DNA of 64,000 nucleotides from Hydractinia symbiolongicarpus (Eukaryota; Cnidaria; Hydrozoa; Anthoathecata; Hydractiniidae), in contig NC_079875.1 of assembly GCF_029227915.1 (NCBI RefSeq), forward strand, positions 5,580,001 to 5,644,000. Direction: 5' to 3'. The translations under genes were made by a program, and so were the position numbers. Position 1 is the first letter of the stretch, and each line of letters opens with the position of its first letter. A model generated the notes under the pieces. It saw nothing but the letters and a program-made list of their open reading frames with translations, did no database searches and was not told the origin of the DNA. Below are positions 13,465 through 28,500 of the stretch, piece after piece.

Positions 13465-16400
13465 GTTTACAGGTAGAAGTACCACAGAAACCATGGCACC
13501 GCAGAATACCAGTCTTTGCTTTGTACAGTGTAGAAGTTGCAAAAATGCCAAAGAGAAGTTTTTTTGTGTATTTCAAACCAAGTAGGATATGAGCATACTT
13601 TTGTAACAATAAAAGTGTTTATTTTTATCTTTACAAAATATTATCTTCACTTTCTGTTTTGTTTTGTTTTTAAAAATGCATTATTTTTATTAAGATCCTC
13701 TATAATTTGAGCACACTTGAATACAAGTCTACAATATAGGTTTTTTTGTTACATAGTCATATAAGTATTACCACGAAATAAACTTGATACAAACACAGAA
13801 CATCTTTTGGAAAAATATTTCGTGAAAGAAGGGTTCCAAGCTAATGGTATTCTGCGGTACTCAAATCTAAGATGCTTCTAAATTTGGTCTACAATTTTTC
13901 TCAAAGAAATTTGACACACTAGAACTAATAATAATAACAATATAGCTAACAACAAAACAAATAGTCTCTAAATAGTTAGGTTTTTTCAGTCGAACTTCCT
14001 CAAAACTTCAAATGCATATACAACTTCACTATACTCTGGAACGCTAAATTTATCAGAAACTTTCAGTGGAATGACATTAAGAGGTCCAGATATTACGTCG
14101 CATAGCTGGAAATAAGACTCGTCTGGAGGAAGATGAACAGGTGTATCTTCCAACACACTGATCCAACTTTAGGCTTCAGGCACCTCATCAACAGAGTATC
14201 AACTGGCCCATTCTCATCCACAAGAAATCAATGCATAAGCTTTGCGATGTACAAGACTTCTTTGCACTTGCCTTGATAACTCACCCCAAACCATTTCCCT
14301 ACAGTACAACGTGTAGATCCACCATATTTAAATTTGGCATAAAAATTTGCAAACCTCATGCATTTGCAAAGCTAAACCGCTGTTTAAAGTTAATCACTTT
14401 TACGAAAAGATAGGTAATGTTGTATCATGCACGGTTCTTATGCGATGGTTGCCACATGTATCATACAACTATTTTCTTATGGCTAAAGTTTTGACTGTAC
14501 AGATTGTGGTGTAGTGAAACTCTTGCACAGCTCTTTTTTTCAATGAGCCCGTACACATCAGGGTAAACCCCCAAAAACAAAGAACCATTTTGAGTTTGTG
14601 GGTAGAATGTCAAATATTTTAACAAAGTAAAAATGTCATATGGAAATATTATATACTAATAAAATCATGCAGAAAAAGTGCATATAATTTTTTTTCTAAA
14701 TTTTGTGTGTTTAACGGCTTGTTGTTTTTTCCTTTTCCTATTTCAATTTTATTTTCAATTTTGACAGTAGCCATAGTTGCTTTGGTTTCATTTCATGTTT
14801 TCCCCTTTTGTTTAAATTTTCATAATCAACTTTTGGTGCATTTTTCATATGACAGATTTTTAAGAAAAACTATTGCCAACATTGTTGCAGAGAGTCCTGG
14901 TTTCTGTTTTGTAAAGTCCCTATTTACAATTAAAAATAATCGCTAATAGAAACCATCCAATACAAATCATATGGGACAGTTTCCATCTGCAAAACTGTTC
15001 AGCGGCAAAGGATTATCTGGTTTTTAGAATAAAACTACAAACACTTCACCCAAACACTATCCCATTTGTTGTACCAGTGTTTTCAATTAATGCAGCTAGC
15101 TGCATGTGCTGAGAACTTGGAGCCATTTGATTGAAAAGTCACAAAATTCTACTGTAGCTGACGTGTCAGTAAATAACATTTGAATAAACTTTGGAATACG
15201 TACAAAAAAAATTATAATATCTGCATTGCAGCTTTTATATCTCTTATTTTTTAAAAGTGTGTGTGCATAGAAATGGGTTGCAGCTTTTATACAATGCTTA
15301 AAAATACTCTTTCTTTATAATTCCTTATCTGAGTCTCTGCATTGCATATTTTAGTAAATTGTATTTAATATATTAAAGAAATATAAAATATATTTCAGTA
15401 CCTATTTTAAAGTTGCTCCCAACCATGTAAATTTAGGTAAAGAAATCAGAATTTGCAGAATGGTTTTCTTTTTCCTGCCATTCCAGAAAAAACAGACTTT
15501 GTTTACTCAAAGACTCTGGCAATTTCTGCTTCAAGTACACTAAAGTTAGGGCTTGAAAAGCAGCAGAAACATGTTATTAGGTGAAGAATTGCTTAAAGCT
15601 GTGGTAAACTAGTGCCAAACATTTTATGCACGATCCACATGTTGTTGTGATCATCTATAATCTCATTTTAATTACAATCTTGTTTAGGTGCTTTTTAAAG
15701 GATCATTGACGATGCTTAGGTTTCTACGACCCAATGTTGGTGGTTTTAAATGATCTACTGCTATGCTTTTGCTTTTCATGGTCCAGTTTTATGGTTTTTA
15801 AATGACCAACAATGATGTTTTCGCTATCTAGTATCCTATTTTGATGGTTTTTAAATGAATTATGGTGCTGTTTTCGCTATCTAGGATCCCTTTTGATGGT
15901 GTATAACAAACTTTTATGTTGGGGCATATTGTCTGAAAATGAAATCACAAAATGCTATACAACATACCTTTCCCCTAATTTCTTGTGTACAGCAAAATAT
16001 ATTCTTTTGTGGCCTAAGCATGTCTAGTTTCATTAAAATTTGGGTTTTTAGGTATTTAATTAATTACTAAGATAACAATAGATTAAAATTATTAAAACAA
16101 ATTAACTAACATTGTTTAGTCTAACTATTATAAAAATTACACAGCTGTGAAAAGGTATTTTGATCTTGAAATAACAACGAATGAAAAAAGTATTTCACAA
16201 CAGTGTGCGGAAGCGAAATAGTTATGCAAATTGCTGACCCTGTAACCACTTTGCCATGTACCATGTACCACATTGAAAGCTAGAAAATATACAACTTATG
16301 TTTTTAAAAAAACCTTAATTTTTCATTTTAAATATTTTATTCATTTAAAATTTCACTTCACTGTAAAAGGTATAGATAAAAAAGGACTGCTTATTGTACA

Positions 16401-16557
16401 GGTGAAAGCAAATAGCGCTAATGGTTTTTGCAAACGTGAAATAAATCCTTATCTTTATAGGTATAGTTCATAAAAAATAAAAATAAAAATATAGATATAC
16501 ATACATGAAAGAAAAGATTATGTGAGTGTAAAGATAATGTAAATAATATCATTGTCC
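13465..16557. other. Intergenic or 5' region of the DCAF12-like gene
   Basis: No supported gene. A 30-codon frame from the ATG at about 13493, rich in Cys and Lys, is followed by an AATAAA near 13607. It could be a terminal exon, but it has no recognised relative. Missing 5' exons of the DCAF12-like gene may lie in this stretch. Confidence 0.35.
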
Positions 16558-19500
16558 ATGTGGGTCTCAAGGCAATCAATATGTACCAATGTTTTTGACT
16601 ACATTTCAATAAGACAAGAACTGGGTGTTGCACGGCTAGTTGATGGAGTTCGTGAACGCCACCTGGCACATCATCTACCTAATGCAATGATTGAAAAGGA
16701 ATTGTCATTTGGACAAGTTGATAAAATATTTGCTGCACAATGGTTGGATGAGTACAATATAATATGTGGAACCAAATGTAACAAGGTAGATTATTAGTTG
16801 TTTGCTTTTGGGTGAGTGTAACAAAACAATTTCATTTGACTTTTTATGTAGTCTAAGAAAAAGTTTTTAATACATGGCAAAGGCAGCTGTTAACAAAATT
16901 TTTGTGCAAAAGGATTAAACAATATGATTTTATCTTTTCACTAAGAAAATATCACTAATGATATAACTTATGACTTTGTTTACGTCTTTGATTGCTTGAG
17001 ACAATTTAAGATAAACTATCTAAAAAATCTTTATATATACATTGTGTTGTTCTTACATATTACATAAATAATGTTTACATTTACAGGTTTTTGGATTCAA
17101 ATTTAGTCCCTAAAATCTTGTTATAAAAGCTGCTTGCATTATGAGTTGTGTCTGTTATAGTATCATTTTGTTACTTAACAATAAACTTTACAATTGTTAT
17201 TTTTCATTAGTTCTCTATTTAAAAACATGCATTAGAGTCCAGGTGTATATACGCATTTCCTTTTTAGCTATTGGTCCAAAACATTGAGACTCGAAAAGCA
17301 TGGAACATACCTCTACTAGCTGGTTCAAAGACTGGAGTAAATAACAATGAGAGTGAAAAAGACTGCGGTATTCATTGCATTGCGATAAATGAAAACTCAA
17401 CAAAGCTAGCAACTGGTGCCCAAAGTGCAAACTCTATTGGATTTTATGAATTGCCTTCCCTTCAGCCCATATGTGTTGGAGAGGTGAGGATACAATTCTT
17501 CATTATTTCTATTGCTAAGAATTACTGTGAAAAGAATATTATTTGTAAAGGTTAACTTTCATGAATCAAAACAATTGTAAAATTAGAAATTTTTCATTAA
17601 AAAACTTTTATAAATGGTCAGTTTTCTGTTTTGCAAAGAGTGGATCAAAGAGAGTTTATAAATAAGTAGAAAGCAAAATATACAGTTTTTAAATACATCA
17701 AGTTGTAAAATAAGAAGTTTTATCATACTCTCGTGCATTTGAAAACTTGTTTGATAATTCTGCAATCAAAATGTCACAGCTAGAGATTCTGATGCCTATC
17801 CGCAAGTTTGACAGACAAAATTCTAGTTTGTTAAATGCATAGTTTAAAGCTCGGTGCATTCTACAAATAGTGGTCGTATCTATAATAAGGCCATCTATAT
17901 ATGTGAAAGTCTGTTCATCATCATACGTCGTGTGTTCGTGGAAGTTCTAGTTGCCTTAATAAGTAGTTTGTGACTTGATTTCCTCGCTTGGTGATTAAAC
18001 TTGGTCTTAAAGGAAAATTTTTTACTGAGAAAGTATTTTATCCAAGGGAAATACGGCAATTGAACTGGCAAAATCGTAAATGCACTGCTTAACAATAAAA
18101 CAACTTTTAAATATATAGATGGCCCAATGCTTGAAACTATTTAAGATGTTTGATCTAACTAAATAACCTAAAAATTCTAATTTTAACTGTAAATATTAGA
18201 AGTGAACTTGGATGAGTTTAAAGTGTGTGTATTCAACATGTAAAATTTTTACATTTTCTGGCTGTTCATGAAGCATTTTTTTGTGTCATATTCTTAACTT
18301 GGTAGTGGAACAACAATGTATTGTACATATGATATACATAACTTTTTGTTATTTTAACATGTTAACCAGCTTGACAATTGACAGTGATCAGTTATAGAGA
18401 GAGATTGATTGATTTTATATTTCTTTATTGGTCACTCTTAATTCCTTCAAATAACCTCTCGAGTTTTGAAATTTAGTTATGAAGTCATATCTGGTTTTGA
18501 GCATTTTTATAGTTTGAATCATATAAAATTGCAAACATCGTTTCTTGTTTATTTATATTTTAGTTTCACACGAATTGGTTGTTCTGTTCTGCGTGGATAT
18601 CCGATGATGTGTTAGTCAGTGGTAATAGTTTTAGCACATTATATTTCAATTTTTTATCCCATTTTTAAGAGAGTTTCGCTCGTTCTTTATGAATTTCAGA
18701 AAAGACATGCTATAAATTTCTCTCAACATTTTTCTTAAAACATTTATGATGCAAGGCTTATGATCTTGAATCTAGGATCACGTGATAAGCGGCTCGCATT
18801 TTGGCAAGTCACTCCTGAAAAATCATTTGACATCATTCTTCCCCCCTTGCCAAGAATAAAGCCAGTCCAGACCATCGAAAAGTACGAAAACAATGATCGT
18901 GTTCGCGCAATGGTTTACAATCCACTATCACAGGTATTTATGATGCGCCTAATATACGCTGTAAATGCTTTGTTCAGCGCCCCTGATTCAACACCATTCT
19001 TGAATAAGCACTTCTTCATTTTTAGAAACATTTACTGATTTGATTAAACGCCCCTGGGTTATCACCCCTCTTAGATATAATTTTGGAATAAATATTCAGC
19101 CATGTAGTCGAGCATTTACAATGTAAATGCTCGACTTAATGGCTTGTTACTTTTTTGAAGGCCCATTTTATTCTTTATTTGGTTGCTTAATTTTTTTAAG
19201 AAAAGCATCTTACTAGAAAGGATCTTTACCTCTATTTCTTTTCGATGTTGTTGAAAATGTAAAACCAAAATTCACGAGCTCTTAAGTGTGACACATCGTA
19301 TTAATATCAACAATAAAAACAACAACACCAACAATAACAAATGTATGTCTATTTCTATTCTCTCCCTTGCGTCTTGTTGTAAGGAAACAAAGATTCGACC
19401 AGTTAGGATGAAAGAGTCTCTCGTTAAGATGAATGCACACGATGATTTTTTGTTTGTTAATTTACCTTATTTTCATGACTTATTTTATCAACAGAATCTA

Positions 19501-20936
19501 GCGACAGTGGTCTCCAACGGTTTTGTTCATCTATGGGATGTCAATAATTGTGCACAGGTGAAGCATTTTTTTGCTTTTGACATGTTAATTTAGACAATTT
19601 TTTATTTATTACAAATTTATTTTTTATTATCTCACTGATGTGTATACATTGACACCTCTTAAGAAAAGAAAGTATAAAATAAGTGGATATAACTTACTAA
19701 ACAAAGTATTTTTAATATTCACATTGCAGACTCGTTTTAACAGTTCTCTTGCATATTAAACTCTCGCTCAGATATGATATTGTAAATTTTGACACAACTC
19801 CGACTCTGAATTATTCTAGATCACTTCAACTGCGTTGCCGTTTCTTAAAGAAAATGTTTGTATTGCGTATGATCCAAACAATCACCTTTATGCGGTAGGA
19901 TCAGTGTCACATGTTGCCCTACTGGATGCACAATCTGGAAAGACGATTGGATCAGTTTGCTCCAGTGATCAAGGAGCTGGTATGTATCTGTATATTAATT
20001 TTTTATTTTTTCGTTCCTTCATTAGATATTTGATTTTTATAGGCAGTTTCAAAAGTAGAGTAAAACCCTAAGGGGCTACTTGTAAACAGAAGTAACTGGC
20101 AAAAGAGTTAAATGTGAAGGGAAATACTGATTGAAAGTCCTTTGAAGTTATTGCTTAACATGGTAGAAGAAAGCTGTATACTTAAGAAATAAAAATACCC
20201 TTCTAAATGAACATATCTGTAGTAAGACAATAATAAACAAATAAAAATGTCTGCTAATGAGGTCAATTTTTTTGAGCCAAAATATTCACGCAAGACAGGA
20301 AAAATTGTCTGTTTTTAAGAAGTATCTGCTTTTTGGAGAGTCTGTTTTATAACATGTCTGTTTTTTTGAGTATCTCCTTTATAGAGATGTCAACTTTAGG
20401 GTGGGGGAGGTCACTGTAGCGGTTCCGCTTTAGGGAGGTGTTTCTATGTTTAAATACGAATCGACATTTTTACCATAAATGTCAACAATGTGACATCACA
20501 ATTTCTTTCATGCAGGAGTTCGTTCGATAAGTTTCCAGGATTCTGTCATAACCATTGGAACTGGATACGGTTCATTGTTATTTTACGATGTTAGAATGAA
20601 TAAGATGCTAAAGCGACCTGACGACTCAGTTTGTCAGCAGAAAACTGGAAGCGGATGGCTGGTAAGAATTTTATCTATCAAGACAAGTAAACATAGAAAT
20701 AATAGAAAGACGCTGACTTAAGCCAATACATGATGATTAAATGCATAAATAAATAAGAAATTTGCTGATTTTTTTAGAGGAAAGATTCTGTGTACCAGCA
20801 ATATTTCTCGGATACAGACTGCTACCCAAACGCAATCTACGCGCACAGTTACCATCCGAATTCAATGAAACTTCTCACAGCTGGTGGACCGTTAGCTTTA
20901 GGACTGTATGGTAATTATGCAGCATATTGGGATTGA
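16558..20936 (+). CDS. DCAF12: DDB1- and CUL4-associated factor 12-like WD40 protein
   Basis: This is a substrate receptor of CUL4-DDB1 ubiquitin ligases. In vertebrates DCAF12 recognises C-terminal double-glutamate degrons. Exons: 16558-16785, 17268-17483, 18564-18621, 18776-18933, 19495-19557, 19820-19979, 20516-20661 and 20778-20936, with all phases consistent. The product has 395 residues against about 450 in human, so an upstream exon with the basic N-terminus is probably missing from this model. Marks of the family are [102 protein letters not shown] and the C-terminal [18 protein letters not shown], matching human DCAF12 in order and spacing. The start at 16558 is provisional; an acceptor just upstream is equally possible. 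Confidence 0.9.
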
Positions 20937-23906
20937 TAATGAGAAATATATATTTATATAACCTAGTATATGTGTGTGTTTACATATATTTTTTTATAAG
21001 AGTTAGTTATGATAAATTGTTGATGCAAATTGGAATACAAAGTTGAAGGAAGTGGAGACGAAATCAGTTTTAAAAGTTTACAATTTTAATCCTCGATTTT
21101 TTTAATACACTTTAGCATTATTTCTTAGGTTTCCCTGTGTCACTTGTCTGTGAGCGCGTGTGCGTGTTTATTTGTATGCTCGTTTATATTAGTTGTCCTG
21201 CTTAATGTCGTCGTGTTGCTACTTTTGTCATAGTTCCTAAGGTCGTCGTGTTGTTATTTTTGTCATAATTCCCAACGTCGTCGTGTTGTTATTTTTTGTC
21301 ATAATTTCAAACGTCGTCGTATTGTTATTTTCGTCATAATTCCCAGCGTCGTCGTGTTGTTTATTTTTTCAGTCGATGTTAAACATGTTGATTTCGGTTT
21401 TAATTTGTTAAATTCACTTGCTTATATATACATATATTTAGAAAATAATTAATGCACTATTTTTAAACATTGTTTGGTATATTTAAATATCATGCGTTGA
21501 AATAGCTTTTGGTGGCCAGTATATAAGATATTTTTGCATTTAAAATCTAACGCCATCTCTGTGAACGCCACGCAAATAGGGACGGGCGTAATCAGGGCAT
21601 AACAAGGTCTTTTAGATGCAATATAAAGATGAATCTATTATATGGGACCTAACTGACGCAAATAATAAATGCTTTGTTAACATTTAGCACACTCACTTAT
21701 GAGACCTGATTTGTCAATTTTTATATATTCAACTCGTTTTATGTAGATTTATTCTGTTTTGAATATTGTTCTTGTGTTATGTATATATTGTACATGTATG
21801 TATTTGTACATATGCAATTTTGTATATATAATGATAATGGCAGGATGGTGCAAGTTCAATACTTTGTATGACTTGTTTTGTTTTTTGGCGTCTACTTTTC
21901 AAGTGGTCTCAGAATTCTTTTAATCAGGGTTCTTTGTTTCTTTTTACATTACAGAAAGAGAGCCCTGAAAATGAAGTTGACACAGGTATCCCCACATTTC
22001 AGTTGGTTTCACACAAAGAACAACAACGAACTGTTCTTTTGTGTTTGATTAGATCAATTATCAACCTCGTCTCCATAGTTTTCAGATTTTTTACCGCCGG
22101 ATGCTTGTAGTTAAGTTTAAATTATTGGTAATCAAGCGTTCCAATAAGTAAAATATTAGCCTAAAAAATAGCTGAAAAAATCAAGGACAAGTCAAGAATC
22201 AAAAGAGATAAAGAGCCCCAAGGACCTGGTTTACTGGACACCCTGTGTTGGGTAGAGCAAAGAGAAGATGGTAGATATACTTCTATTGTTTCACTATCTG
22301 CAACGATACCAACCTCGTCCACAGGGATTGTTAGGTCTTTCATATTTTACGTCAAAAACATAAAAAACCTAAGTAACCCTGGGAACGATTTTGATTTAAT
22401 TTGATAGCTTTATTTAGAGTCGATAAAATATGAAATGTTGTATAAGGTATTTGAATAAAATAAAAGGAAATAAAATTTAAACTATACCATTTTCCTGCCA
22501 GAAATGATTCATCAATTGAATGAGATAATAATTTCTGGGAGGAAAGGTGGTTAGTCTAATAAGGCTAATTAAGATTGACTAATTGTATTAGAAAATTACT
22601 GACAAAACATAAAAATGTTTATCGGTCAAAAGTAAAAGGTAAAGTTCAGTGTTCCCATTAAAGTAGACGCTACACCTTGCACGGCTAATTCAGGTGATAT
22701 GTATCTTTACATCGGACGGCAGTACACACCAATTTGACATAACGGCTACCATTCTTCTTTATTTATTTATGCCGTCCATGTTATGTCGGATTGGTGTAGT
22801 TAAACAAATGAGAAAGAAACAATCGCTAAGATGAATTTCGAGTTCAAAGAACACTATATATGCAAATCGTCTAAAAATTAATCACAGCGATCTTTATCGA
22901 CCACTTGAGGGCGGCCCGTCATCAGTCGGTTAGGGCACGATATTTTTTCTCATATTATTTCGTTTTTTGTATAGAGTTAAATTTTGGTGGGCAGCTTCAG
23001 TGCCATTTTATGTATTGTTTTCGCGAGGCCAAAACAACATTACTTTTTGGATAAGGAAGATTCTCACTCACCCCAACATGTATGTTTGAGATAACTAACT
23101 ATCTCCATCCAGTCGCTACGACAGAGTTCTCAATAGTGGTGATAAGTTTCTTTCAGCGAAAGTAACGATTTAAGACAGGTCCACGCGCGTAGGTTGCTAT
23201 TGGTTGACATATCATTCTATTTAAACAAAGGAAAAGTTGCTTGGCGGTCGCACCTGTGTGTCACCGTACTAGTTTCTTAGACAAAGAGTCCTGGGGAACA
23301 AGGCTGTTTTAATATGTTACCGGAATTCCGATTATAATAGCGCTTTATAATGCACAAAACAGCGCCTTATATTTCATGTGGCTATTACACAGCTACGTAA
23401 ACTAATGGTGAACAAAGTCGTCGCTATGGTGGCGATTTATAAGCGGCTATACTAATCCCTTTAGAAACTACTATTTATTGTGTGTTATTATAATAATTGA
23501 TTATAACTATGAGTCAGAGAGTAATGAATATTAATATTAAAGTATAGAGATGTGTAGATGTGATGGCAGTTGAAAACAAAGAAAGAATAAACCAGGTGGC
23601 TTTAAAAATAGCCAGGTAAGAGCCAGCTTCCAAGACAATCCCAGATCTGGGATCGTCCCTGGTAAAAAAGGTTATAAAAAGTAGTTGTGTGGTATAGTCC
23701 AAAACAGAACTCTAGAACCATCCCAGTATTTCAATTTTTTTCAAAAATGTCCATCATGGTTGTTTTGTAGCCAATATTTCGATATACACTGCTGTCACAA
23801 ATATCAAAAACCTAATAAATTTGATTACTTTACTTACTTAAGTAAGTAAGTAAGTATGATTACTTTAGGTACAGAGATGAACTTGATAAGAAATTAGGAC
23901 CAAAAA
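20937..23906. other. Intergenic between DCAF12-like gene and a TIR element
   Basis: No gene recognised. About 21205-21370 holds four to five tandem copies of a roughly 40-bp unit with GTCGTCGTGTTGTTATTTT. A hairpin lies near 22724-22800, with arms related to TACACCAATTTGACATAACG. The short motif AACCTCGTCC recurs at 22063 and 22311. Confidence 0.5.
21205..21370. repeat. Tandem repeat, ~40-bp unit
   Basis: Imperfect copies contain CGTCGTGTTGTTATTTTTGT followed by CATAATTCCCA. No coding role is evident. Confidence 0.7.
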
Positions 23907-24572
23907 CAGTCAGGGAAATCCTCTTAATTAAGCTGTACAGCTTAATTTGGATGTCAGCTTAATTAGGATGTATCATACAGTCTAATTAGGCGTTCTACAG
24001 CTTAATTAAGATGTACAAAACTTTGCTCGTCGAAAACACACATTTAACTGAATTTTAGCATCTATCTAACTCAATAAATCCAATATTTACGTGCATATAA
24101 ACATCTCCAATACATTAGTTTTTTCGTAGCACCCCGGAGATCCGCTAAATTTGAAGTTTTAAAAATGTCCGCTTAAATAGGCTGTATCACGTGACGTGCA
24201 TCCTAACTAGGATGCAGTACGCGGTTTTTTTCAGGTTGCTGCCATTATGAATTCGAACAAGTTAAAATGAAACTACATGACCGGCGCGTTATTTGACGCC
24301 GGGCTCGCGATTTCTAACATTCTTTATCCATATCTTTTGAACCCGGGGTGCTGGAGATACCATTTTTTTTTTATAATGTAGTGGTCAAACTGATGATGAA
24401 AGAGCTGCGGCGGTGATTCTGCTAAAATTTACATTTTTCGAGAAATCGGGGAAAAACTTTTTCTACCTCCTAATTTAGATGTATGTCACCTAATTAAGCT
24501 GTATGATACATCCTAATTAAGCTGACATCCAAATTAAGCTGTACAGCTTAATTAAGAGGATTTCCCTGACTG
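23907..24572. mobile_element. MITE with TIRs longer than 70 bp
   Basis: The left end starts CAGTCAGGGAAATCCTCTTA. The reverse complement of the right end matches it for over 70 bp, with repeated TTAATTAAGCTGTAC segments inside the arms. AAAAA on both sides (23902-23906 and 24573-24577) could be the target duplication but is low-complexity. No coding capacity. Near-perfect arms suggest recent activity. Confidence 0.75.
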
Positions 24573-25500
24573 AAAAATCATTTTCAATTTTATGCTTGGA
24601 TAATAAAGATATATATATGTACATTTTGAGGTTTAATCTTTAAAATTTGTAACATTAACTTTTGGTGATTCACAAAAGGGTAATGTCAAATCACCTAAAA
24701 TTTTGTAAAAATTGAACCAATGTCTATGGATTTTGCTCATTTTTTCAAATCTGGTAGGTATCATTAAGAAGAGATCACATACAAAATTTTAGCCTATAAT
24801 ATTGTGGTTCTCTTGTTATATGCGTTTTAGTTAAGGCCTGGTTTCCGGTTTTAAGGGTGTATTTACATGACACGAAGCAATTTGCGCTGTTTATTTTTAG
24901 TCATAGATTTGCTTCTGATTGCCCAGGGACAATGAAAATATCAGTTTTGACATATTTTTGCATGTAGATTTCAAAAAATAGGTTAGAAGATTGAAAATTA
25001 AGCAATCTCTCAGTGTGAACCAATTTTAGATTTAGAGTTTTCTTTAAAGGTGACTGGGAAACAATAGCTGATTCCTCCAAACGCCATATAAAAATTTTGC
25101 AAAAAAATTTTTTTTTAAAAATGGACTTTAACTAGACTATGTGTACAAGAAGTTTCATCAAAAGTTTTTGATTCATCTTAAAGTTATAAGTAATTGATAG
25201 TGTATTTTTCATAGTTTTCATAGTCCTTTCTACCATTTTAGGGACTCTGTTATATGTAAAGATAATGTTATAGATATCTTTATCTAAACACCCGGAACAA
25301 TAACCTTAACAAAGTAAATTGCCTAATAAATGCAACATCAGCACCCGAACTCATTCTCCAAGATTACAAATCTCTTCTCATGTAAAATTACTTGTAAAAA
25401 GGCTAAAGTTTGAATGTTGTATTTTCTCAAGTTTTGTCATCTATCTGTTGCAAATAACATTAAAATCTGTTGTTGTATAGAGATAGATACACAAAGAAAA
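24573..25500. other. Intergenic, upstream of SNUPN
   Basis: AT-rich sequence with no exon or repeat that I can define. The SNUPN promoter and 5' UTR should lie in its right part. Confidence 0.4.
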
Positions 25501-28500
25501 ATGTCTGAAGAACTCACAAGGATATTTAGTTTAGGTTTATCAGTTAAAAAATGTGAAAATGATTCATCATCTATCCATCCAAGGTAAATATATTTTTGTT
25601 TGATTTCAATGTATATAAGTCATTATTATTTGACAAGCAGAGACAAGCAAAATAGCAATATAGTTCTGTTATAAACGCAGAATACTTATTTCAATTCCTA
25701 ATCATACTTCTTGTTTAAAAGTTGATCTTATATGATTTGTGCGATTCCCAAATACCATAACTGCCAAACATAAAAGTATATATTAGTGTTTAATTTTCCA
25801 ATACTAATAAAAGTTTTAAAAAAGAAAACACTATTCGATTAAATCTATTATGTCCTTATTTGGATCCAACAACTAAAAATTCTTATTCTAGCTCTTTTTA
25901 GATGTTATACATAACAGATTTTTTAAAAATTTAAGGATACATGAAACACCTATTACTCATGTTCAAAATAATGGCCACATTTCAGAAATTGTGAAATAAA
26001 CTTGTATAAAAGTAATATATTTTCTAAAAACCAGATATATTTTCTATGAAATAATGCTATTTTTGTTATATAATAATAAACCGGGAAGATGTAAAAAATT
26101 ATTGAAAACCTTAATTGTTTAAACATCTAAGGCTTATTGCATAAAAATTACATTAACCAAGTCTTCTCCACTTGAGTTCTAAAAATCGTCTCAGTATTGT
26201 TTAAGGTTTAGCTCTGAATTTGTATAAAAATGTTGTTTTTTTGTGATTCTTTGTTGTTCTTTTTTACCTTTACACTGTAATAACTAAACAATGAATTTTT
26301 AAGTAAAAACAGTCAATTGTTAGAGAGCTCAGCATGTCCAGAACATTGATATTTTAGTTTTGTCTCTACTTTTGACGTAAAATTTTTTTAAGATATCAAG
26401 ATTTCAACTTTGGAAACAAATTAAATTTTATTGAAAAGAACTTGTTTATTGTTTTATATTTTTCCTTTTTTCCTTTTTTTCCTGTCAAAACTTTTAATTT
26501 TTTTTCAAGATAAGTATTCTATGAGTTATAAGCTTTAATGATATAAAATATAAAGACCAAACAGTTGACAATTTGGGTGTTGCATCAAGTCAATATTGTG
26601 CATGCCCATCTGTTACAATTTTTCTATTTTGTTGATTAAAAAAACATTTTTCTTTAGACTCAATGAATTTAAAGGACGATATTATCGATCAGGTGTTCAA
26701 GAGAATAGGAGAAAGAATTATCTAGACCATCAGAAGAAGTATGTTATATTATAAATCACTACCAATAAGGCAAAGTTGAGAATGAAATACAGATGTGCTA
26801 TGATAAATATTCACTTATATGTTTACACACCATCCGGATAAACTATCTGAGTTCATCATTAACATATTAACGCGAATTACTAACGCAAATCGAATCCTGC
26901 TCACTGCTTGGCAGTATGTTAGTGATGAACAAAGTAGTTCTTCTTCAATATGACTTACACGCATTATACTCGCCCGTCTTGATCAGGGGTCTGATCGGGG
27001 TGAAGCATTCCGTGTTGAGAATGAAATACGGATGTGCTATGATAAATATTCACCTATATGTATACACACCATCCGGATAAACTATCTGAGTTCATCACTA
27101 ACATATTTCCGCGTAGTGTAGTGGGTTCATCTGCGGCTCCCAGTTCTGGGGAATCGAATCCCACTCACTGCTTGGCAGTATGTTAGTGATGAACAAAGTA
27201 GTTCTTCAATATCACTACTAATAACTTAATAAATTTTTGAAATTCTTTTTTTAAATATCAGGAGGAGATTTGACGCAGCTAATTATGCTCGCAAACTTGC
27301 GGATGGTGACTTGAATGAAAATGAATTTGAAGAAATTTCTTTGGAGATTGAAATGGTATACTTATGTTTTCTTAATATAAAATTACTGCTCCTGAATAAA
27401 ATGATATACTTGTTTTGTTAATATAAAAGTGACTGCTCGTAAAGAAATGATATACCTTGATTACAAAATCTTGATATTCAACAAATGGATGTGCAATATT
27501 TTAAACATTTTCTCTCATAAATTTGATGAATCTGATGAATTTGTTTATCAATCAACCCTTGGATAACAATGAATCATTTTGCCAGCAAGTTGTAAATCAT
27601 GTATCTACCCCACAGGGTGACCACTCCTTAAATTCCTTAAATAACCTTAGAAAAAGAAAATTTCCTTAAAAGTGCTTAAATATACTTAAAAAAATTGAAA
27701 TTTTAGCTATTCTCGTCAATTTTTCCTTATTTCTTAATTTTTTCTGATCGTAACTTTCTTGGAAATGTGTTCATGGATTGTTCATCACCAGTGAAATAGA
27801 CGTATTTCCCTGTTACCTGAAATCCTATATTTTCTATTATTCAGGGCATAGTTTATATGTAAATTTGTATAACATGTATAATTTTCTTATTATAAAACGT
27901 AGTATGTAACATTAAAGATAGAGAACTAAAATTGGTTTTCTCCTTAATTATCCTTATTTTTTATTTTTTTATTCTCGTTCGTAGCAAAATATCCTTAAAA
28001 ATGTTAATTTGTCTCCTTAATCCTCCTTAATATCCTTACTTTTATTATCATTTTATTAGTGGTCACCCTGCCCCAGTACACAGCAAAATGTTCAACTTAC
28101 TCTATACTTTTTGTAGGATGTGGATGAGCAAAAGAAAAGAAAAGATAAAAAATTTAATCCATACAAAAATCAGGTACATTACAAATACATTATGTTGAAG
28201 TTTTATATTTCTGCTTATTTAAAATCATTTGGTAAAAAGTACATACTTTTAGGTAAGAAAGACTTAAATTTGGTAAAGGTTAAAGATTTTGCGTTTTTAT
28301 AAGGTTTCAACCTGAACTGTTTTTATAAAGATATATCTCTCAAAGAATTTGCTCAAATGTAAACATTAATTCAACACGTGTTATATCAAGTCCTCGTGTT
28401 TTGCCTTAACTAAAACTTCTTGACAAAATGGCATTGCTAAGTTTAAATTTTGGAACTAATAAACAAGATATGCAATGTATTGTAAAAAATCTTTTTTAGT

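Noticed and set aside
13493-13588. 30-codon Cys/Lys-rich frame followed by AATAAA
   Set aside because: Too short and without homology; kept only as a remark in the intergenic entry.
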